A stretch of 64,000 nucleotides of DNA from JBPEWY01 sp052032225 (lineage in GTDB: Bacteria; Bacteroidota; Bacteroidia; Flavobacteriales; Flavobacteriaceae), in NCBI GenBank assembly GCA_052032225.1, contig JBPEWY010000083.1, positions 1 to 64,000 on the forward strand. Direction: 5' to 3'. Positions 60,291 through 64,000 of the stretch are shown here, one piece after another. The notes below the pieces were generated by a model, which saw only the letters and a list, made by a program, of their open reading frames with translations, did no database searches and had not been told where the DNA came from. Each line of letters begins with the position of its first letter. Within the stretch, counting starts at the first letter, position 1. A program made the translations under genes and the position numbers.

Positions 60291-61559
60291 ATGATTAAAG
60301 AAGACTTTTTACACTATCTCTGGAAATTTCAGAAGTTTACAACTACCAATTTAACTTCAACGTCAGGACAAAAAATTCAAATTTTACAAGTTGGGCAGCA
60401 CAACCACAATGCAGGTCCTGATTTTTATAATGCTCATGTTATAATAGATAATCAGTTTTGGGCTGGTACTGTAGAGATTCATGTAAAAGCGTCAGATTGG
60501 TATTTGCATGGTCACGAGAAAGACACAAATTATAACAATGTTGTTTTGCATGTGGTTTGGGAAGATGATGTGGTTGTATACCAAAACAACAGAGCATTAC
60601 CAACACTCTCTTTACAGTCTTTAGTACATAAACAAACACTAACAAACTACACTGCTCTTTTACATAGTAAAAAGCAATTTTTTAATTGCGAGAAAGATAT
60701 CAATATTGTACCCCAACATATAGAAACCAATTGGTTAGAGCGTTTGTATATAACCAGATTAGAACACAAAGCCAAAGCAATACAAAAGGAGCTTGCCAAA
60801 ACCACTAATAACTGGGAAGAAGTTTTGTACAGAAATTTGCTTAAGGCCTTTGGTTTAAAAGTAAATTCAGAGGCATTTTATAGTATTGCGTCAAGTATTC
60901 CGTTTTCTGTTTTCAGAAAAGAGAGTTTTAATGCTTTTAAAACCGAAGCTTTGTTAATGGGGCAAGCCGGGCTGTTACAAGAAACTAATGATAGTTATTC
61001 TGATGCTTTGTTAGAAGCATATTTGTACTTAAAACACAAATACAATCTATCTGATTTAGGAGTTACATCTCCTGTTTTTTATAGATTAAGGCCTCCTAAT
61101 TTTCCAACAATTAGGTTGTCTCAAGTTGCTAATTTGTATGCAAAAAGTACCACACTTTTCAATACAATAAAAAGCGAGTTTAATATAGGTTTTTTTGAAA
61201 AAGAGCTAAATGTAACCACATCAAGCTATTGGAATACACATTACAGTTTTGGTAAAGAATCTCCGTATAAAATTAAAAAAACTACGAGCAGTGTAATACA
61301 AACATTATTGTTAAATGCAATTATTCCAATACAATTTGCCTACGCCAAATCAACCGGCAAAAACATAACCGATAAACTTATAGGATTAGTAGAGCAATTA
61401 AATCCTGAGCAAAACACTATTACGCAGAAATTCAAATCAAAAGGGTTAAATTTAAAATCGGCTTTTCAAACACAAGCAGTATTAGAGGCTTACAATAATA
61501 ACTGTATAAAAAATAAATGCTTGCAATGCGTGGTTGGAAATTATTTAATAAAGCAATAG
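60291..61559 (+). CDS. DUF2851 family protein
   Basis: A 422-residue protein starting at ATG 60291 (MIKEDFLHYLWKFQKF). GQHNHNAGPDFYNAHVIID, WAGTVEIHVKASDWYLHGHE and YNNVVLHVVWEDDV are typical DUF2851 segments with several conserved His/Asp/Glu residues that resemble a nuclease-like site. The C-terminal NNNCIKNKCLQCVVGNYLI has a Cys cluster. The biochemical function is not known; it is frequent in Bacteroidota. Followed by pspC 16 nt later. Confidence 0.85.
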   Translation: MIKEDFLHYLWKFQKFTTTNLTSTSGQKIQILQVGQHNHNAGPDFYNAHVIIDNQFWAGTVEIHVKASDWYLHGHEKDTNYNNVVLHVVWEDDVVVYQNNRALPTLSLQSLVHKQTLTNYTALLHSKKQFFNCEKDINIVPQHIETNWLERLYITRLEHKAKAIQKELAKTTNNWEEVLYRNLLKAFGLKVNSEAFYSIASSIPFSVFRKESFNAFKTEALLMGQAGLLQETNDSYSDALLEAYLYLKHKYNLSDLGVTSPVFYRLRPPNFPTIRLSQVANLYAKSTTLFNTIKSEFNIGFFEKELNVTTSSYWNTHYSFGKESPYKIKKTTSSVIQTLLLNAIIPIQFAYAKSTGKNITDKLIGLVEQLNPEQNTITQKFKSKGLNLKSAFQTQAVLEAYNNNCIKNKCLQCVVGNYLIKQ

Positions 61560-61575
61560 TTTTACAAATCAAAAT

Positions 61576-61803
61576 ATGAAACTGTTAAACAACATACGGT
61601 ATTTTTTTGAAAAGCATGGCTATGCGGTATCATCACGTTTGGCAGATCGATTGGGCATGAAAGCAAAAAATGTTAGACTTTTTTTTATATATGTAACATT
61701 TGCAACATTTGGTGCCTGGTTTGCCGTATATTTAACCTTAGCTTTTATGCTAAAACTAAAAGATATGGTATATACCAAACGAACTTCGGTTTTTGATTTG
61801 TAG
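61576..61803 (+). CDS. PspC domain protein
   Basis: A 75-residue protein with a PspC domain: FEKHGYAVSSRLADRLGMKA, then VRLFFIYVTFATFGAWFAVYLTLAF as a membrane segment. PspC in enterobacteria is part of the phage-shock response; the other psp genes are absent here. It lies 3 nt before a K+ channel gene, so the pair is likely translated together. Confidence 0.83.
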   Translation: MKLLNNIRYFFEKHGYAVSSRLADRLGMKAKNVRLFFIYVTFATFGAWFAVYLTLAFMLKLKDMVYTKRTSVFDL

Positions 61804-61806
61804 TAT

Positions 61807-62826
61807 ATGTTTAAACTCTTCCGATCTAAAATATACACAGCACTTTTTTTGCTGCTACTTGTACTGGCAATTGGTGTAATGGGCTATAGGCTCGTTTCTA
61901 ACTACAATTGGTTAGATGCCTTTTACATGACTATAATTACTGTAACAACAGTAGGATTTAGAGAAGTGCATCCGGTAGATGATGAAACTAAGTTATTTAC
62001 CATTTTCTTAATTATCTTAAGTGTATTCATTTTTGCGTATGCTATTTCGGTAATTACAGAATACATTTTAGCCAAAAGTTTTTTACAAAACGTTAAAATA
62101 AGAAAGATGAAAAAGAAAATCGATCAACTTAACAATCATATTATTATTTGTGGATTTGGAAGAAACGGAATGCAAGCAGCCACAAAATTAAAAGCCTACC
62201 AAAGACCTTTTGTAGTTATCGAAAAAGACAAGGAAGTTATAGAAAAACACGAGCAAGAAATACTATTTGTAGAAGGTAATGCCAACGAAGACGAAACACT
62301 CTTAAAAGCAGGAGTAGATCGAGCTCAGTGCTTAATAAGTGCACTACCAAATGATGCTGATAATCTTTTTGTAGTGCTCTCTGCAAGACAATTAAATAAA
62401 AACTTAACAATAATTAGCAGAGCCTCTCAAGAAGCTTCTCAAAGAAAACTAAAGTTAGCGGGAGCAAACAAAACCATAATGCCCGATAAAATTGGAGGAG
62501 ACCATATGGCATCTTTAGTTGTTTTACCGGATTTAGTAGAATTTTTAGACCAATTGTCTATAGAAGGAGAAAACACCATAAACTTAGAAGAGATTGCTAT
62601 AGAAGATTTACCTAAAGAATATCAATACAAATCGTTGGTAGATTTAGATTTAAGAAAAAAAACCGGGTGTACAGTTATAGGATACAAAGAACCATCGGGC
62701 AATTACATAATTAATCCGGAAGCAGATACCAAGCTGCTACCCAACTCAAAACTTATGGTTTTAGGCAGACCAGAACAGATAAAAAAACTTAACAAGATGT
62801 TTAATATACAAGAGACCTATATTTAA
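61807..62826 (+). CDS. Two-helix potassium channel with RCK (TrkA-N) domain
   Basis: A 339-residue protein. Two membrane helices (about residues 10-28 and 68-88) flank a pore loop, TIITVTTVGFREVHPV. The cytoplasmic RCK domain begins IIICGFGRNGMQAATKL and binds a nucleotide, and a TrkA-C domain follows near the end. The usual selectivity filter TVGYGD reads TVGFRE here. It probably gates K+ or a related cation in response to a bound ligand. Confidence 0.88.
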   Translation: MFKLFRSKIYTALFLLLLVLAIGVMGYRLVSNYNWLDAFYMTIITVTTVGFREVHPVDDETKLFTIFLIILSVFIFAYAISVITEYILAKSFLQNVKIRKMKKKIDQLNNHIIICGFGRNGMQAATKLKAYQRPFVVIEKDKEVIEKHEQEILFVEGNANEDETLLKAGVDRAQCLISALPNDADNLFVVLSARQLNKNLTIISRASQEASQRKLKLAGANKTIMPDKIGGDHMASLVVLPDLVEFLDQLSIEGENTINLEEIAIEDLPKEYQYKSLVDLDLRKKTGCTVIGYKEPSGNYIINPEADTKLLPNSKLMVLGRPEQIKKLNKMFNIQETYI

Positions 62827-62916
62827 CAAACAAAAATTTGACCTGCTTTACTTTTTTTAAGATATTGTCGGCTTAACAAACCCTAGAAAACCAAACTAAA
62901 ACAAATTCTCACATTT

Positions 62917-64000
62917 ATGAAAAGTAAAATTCTGTTAATTGCTTTTTTGCTCTTTTCAGGTTCACTTTTTTCTCAGCAACTAACCGTTAACGAATCTATT
63001 TACAATCCATCAAACAGAATAAATGATGGGGTTATAGATTTACAAGTATTAGGAGGAACCCCGCCATATACATTTAAATGGAGCAATCAAAGCACTCCGC
63101 TTACTTCTAACAAAGCAACAGGACTAACCGAAGGCATCCCTTATACAGTTACTGTTACAGATGCTAAAGGGCTTTCGGTTACTAAAGAATACACAGTAGA
63201 AACTCAAGTAATAACAGAGGTGTTTAATAGTAAAATGACACCTGCAGTTTCTGCTCTTGGAGCCGTTTTGTTTTGGGATCCTTTTGCTGCAAGTGGTATA
63301 TACGATCCGGTTGTATATGCCGATGTTAAATTAATAGCAGCACCGGGTTGGAGTCCTGATGTAGATGACAAATTTGTTTTAAAAAAATGGCTAAAACCCG
63401 AAGGCACAAAAGTTAAAAAAGGCGATCAAATAGCAATTGTTACCCGAAAAACCGGAGATGTAACAGTTGTTGCCGAAGCTAACGGAACGTTAAGATATTT
63501 AGTTAAAGAAGGAGGAGTTATCTATAACTCAGATAATAAAGAACATATTATAGAGCAAGGGGCGCATTATATTGCAGAAATCCAATATGATGAGCCAGTG
63601 CCATTAACTCATCCAAACGGAGACCCTCAAACAAAAAATATCCCTTTCATTGTTGTTTGGTTACTCTTGGGTGCAACATTCTTTACCTTAAGAATGGGCT
63701 TTATAAATATTCGTGGATTTAAACACTCACTAGAACTTGCCAGAGGTAAGTTTGATGACCCTGATGCTCCAGGCCAAGTTACACATTTTCAAGCCCTGGC
63801 AACAGCTGTTTCTGGTACTGTTGGTTTGGGTAATATTGCCGGTGTGGCTGTAGCAGTTTCGCTTGGTGGAGCAGGAGCTACACTCTGGATGATTATTGCT
63901 GGATTACTAGGTATGTCATCTAAGTTTGTTGAGTGTACTTTAGGTGTTAAGTATAGAGACATTTTACCGGATGGCCGTGTATTTGGTGGCCCAATGAATT
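62917..64000 (+). CDS. AGCS sodium:alanine symporter fused to SprB-like and lipoyl-like domains (partial, runs off right edge)
   Basis: An open frame from ATG 62917 to the window end (361 codons so far). It begins with signal segment MKSKILLIAFLLFSGSLFSQ. Residues of about 40-90 are an SprB/PKD-like repeat (LQVLGGTPPYTFKWSN, then PYTVTVTDAKG). A biotinyl/lipoyl-like hairpin domain follows (EGTKVKKGDQIAIVTRKTGD, then VVAEANGTL). From about residue 240 the AGCS carrier starts (HFQALATAVSGTVGLGNIAG). It would import amino acids with Na+; the role of the extra domains is unknown. Confidence 0.85.
   Translation, partial: MKSKILLIAFLLFSGSLFSQQLTVNESIYNPSNRINDGVIDLQVLGGTPPYTFKWSNQSTPLTSNKATGLTEGIPYTVTVTDAKGLSVTKEYTVETQVITEVFNSKMTPAVSALGAVLFWDPFAASGIYDPVVYADVKLIAAPGWSPDVDDKFVLKKWLKPEGTKVKKGDQIAIVTRKTGDVTVVAEANGTLRYLVKEGGVIYNSDNKEHIIEQGAHYIAEIQYDEPVPLTHPNGDPQTKNIPFIVVWLLLGATFFTLRMGFINIRGFKHSLELARGKFDDPDAPGQVTHFQALATAVSGTVGLGNIAGVAVAVSLGGAGATLWMIIAGLLGMSSKFVECTLGVKYRDILPDGRVFGGPMN

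Noticed and set aside
63130..63160. Another ACTGTTACAG motif similar to the palindrome at 702-720
   Set aside because: It lies within codons for TVTVTD, lacks the second arm and is probably codon-driven coincidence.

Overview
The window is chromosomal DNA from a member of the Bacteroidota, most likely a Flavobacteriaceae species. The evidence is the low GC content, promoters of the Bacteroidota type (TTG, about 19-21 nt, TAnnTTTG), few Shine-Dalgarno sequences, signal peptides ending in AQ, and gene neighbourhoods typical of flavobacteria: rsfS-ftsH-LUD-cdsA-psd-ACBP, coaD-ddl-PASTA-rluD, Nif3 with a coiled-coil partner, and two ribosomal bTHX genes. No insertion sequence, prophage, integrase or CRISPR array was seen. 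Most of the window is a conserved core chromosome.

Layout. 1-0.7 kb: 5' part of a secreted collagen-like repeat protein that runs off the left edge. 0.8-6.4 kb: tRNA-Gly(TCC), two paralogous secreted CarboxypepD_reg-like proteins, a DUF6702 protein, an M1 peptidase, TatA and a PAP2 phosphatase. 6.4-14.2 kb: an eight-gene minus-strand operon for tryptophan/kynurenine breakdown (DUF6503 lipoprotein, kynU, kmo, a RidA-type deaminase, a semialdehyde dehydrogenase, an SDR, an ACMSD-like decarboxylase, an O-methyltransferase); tryptophan dioxygenase and 3-hydroxyanthranilate dioxygenase are not present. 14.3-31 kb: an iron-sulfur CDGSH protein, a GH53 galactanase, Nif3, lpxK, a hybrid histidine kinase, gapA, lipA, an unusual NRAMP-like carrier translationally coupled to an ECF sigma factor, a second ECF sigma/anti-sigma pair, murB, an aminotransferase and an aspartyl protease. 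31-46 kb: housekeeping genes (valS, psd, cdsA, ftsH, rsfS, birA, pyrE, coaD, ddl, rluD). 46-48.5 kb: yaaA, two bTHX genes flanking a UDG-like gene, and an unlisted 43-residue basic protein gene. 48.5-50.8 kb: a TonB-dependent receptor. 50.8-57.4 kb: the complete trp biosynthetic operon trpE-G-D-C-F-B-A. 57.5-64 kb: YceI/MarR, thioredoxin-like proteins, rhodanese, DUF2851, PspC, a K+ channel and the 5' part of an AGCS symporter fused to extracytoplasmic domains.

The most rewarding non-obvious element is upstream of trpE. There is a Bacteroidota promoter, then a 20-codon leader ORF with three consecutive Trp codons, then a strong terminator. The last codons of the leader ORF are complementary to the loop and 3' arm of that terminator, so a complete ribosome-mediated attenuator can be read directly from the sequence. 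Other strong signals are a 33-bp near-perfect palindrome over the start of a marR gene, a TAATG-coupled pair of tiny basic-protein genes that includes a second bTHX, and the fusion of SprB-like, lipoyl-like and AGCS transporter domains at the right edge.
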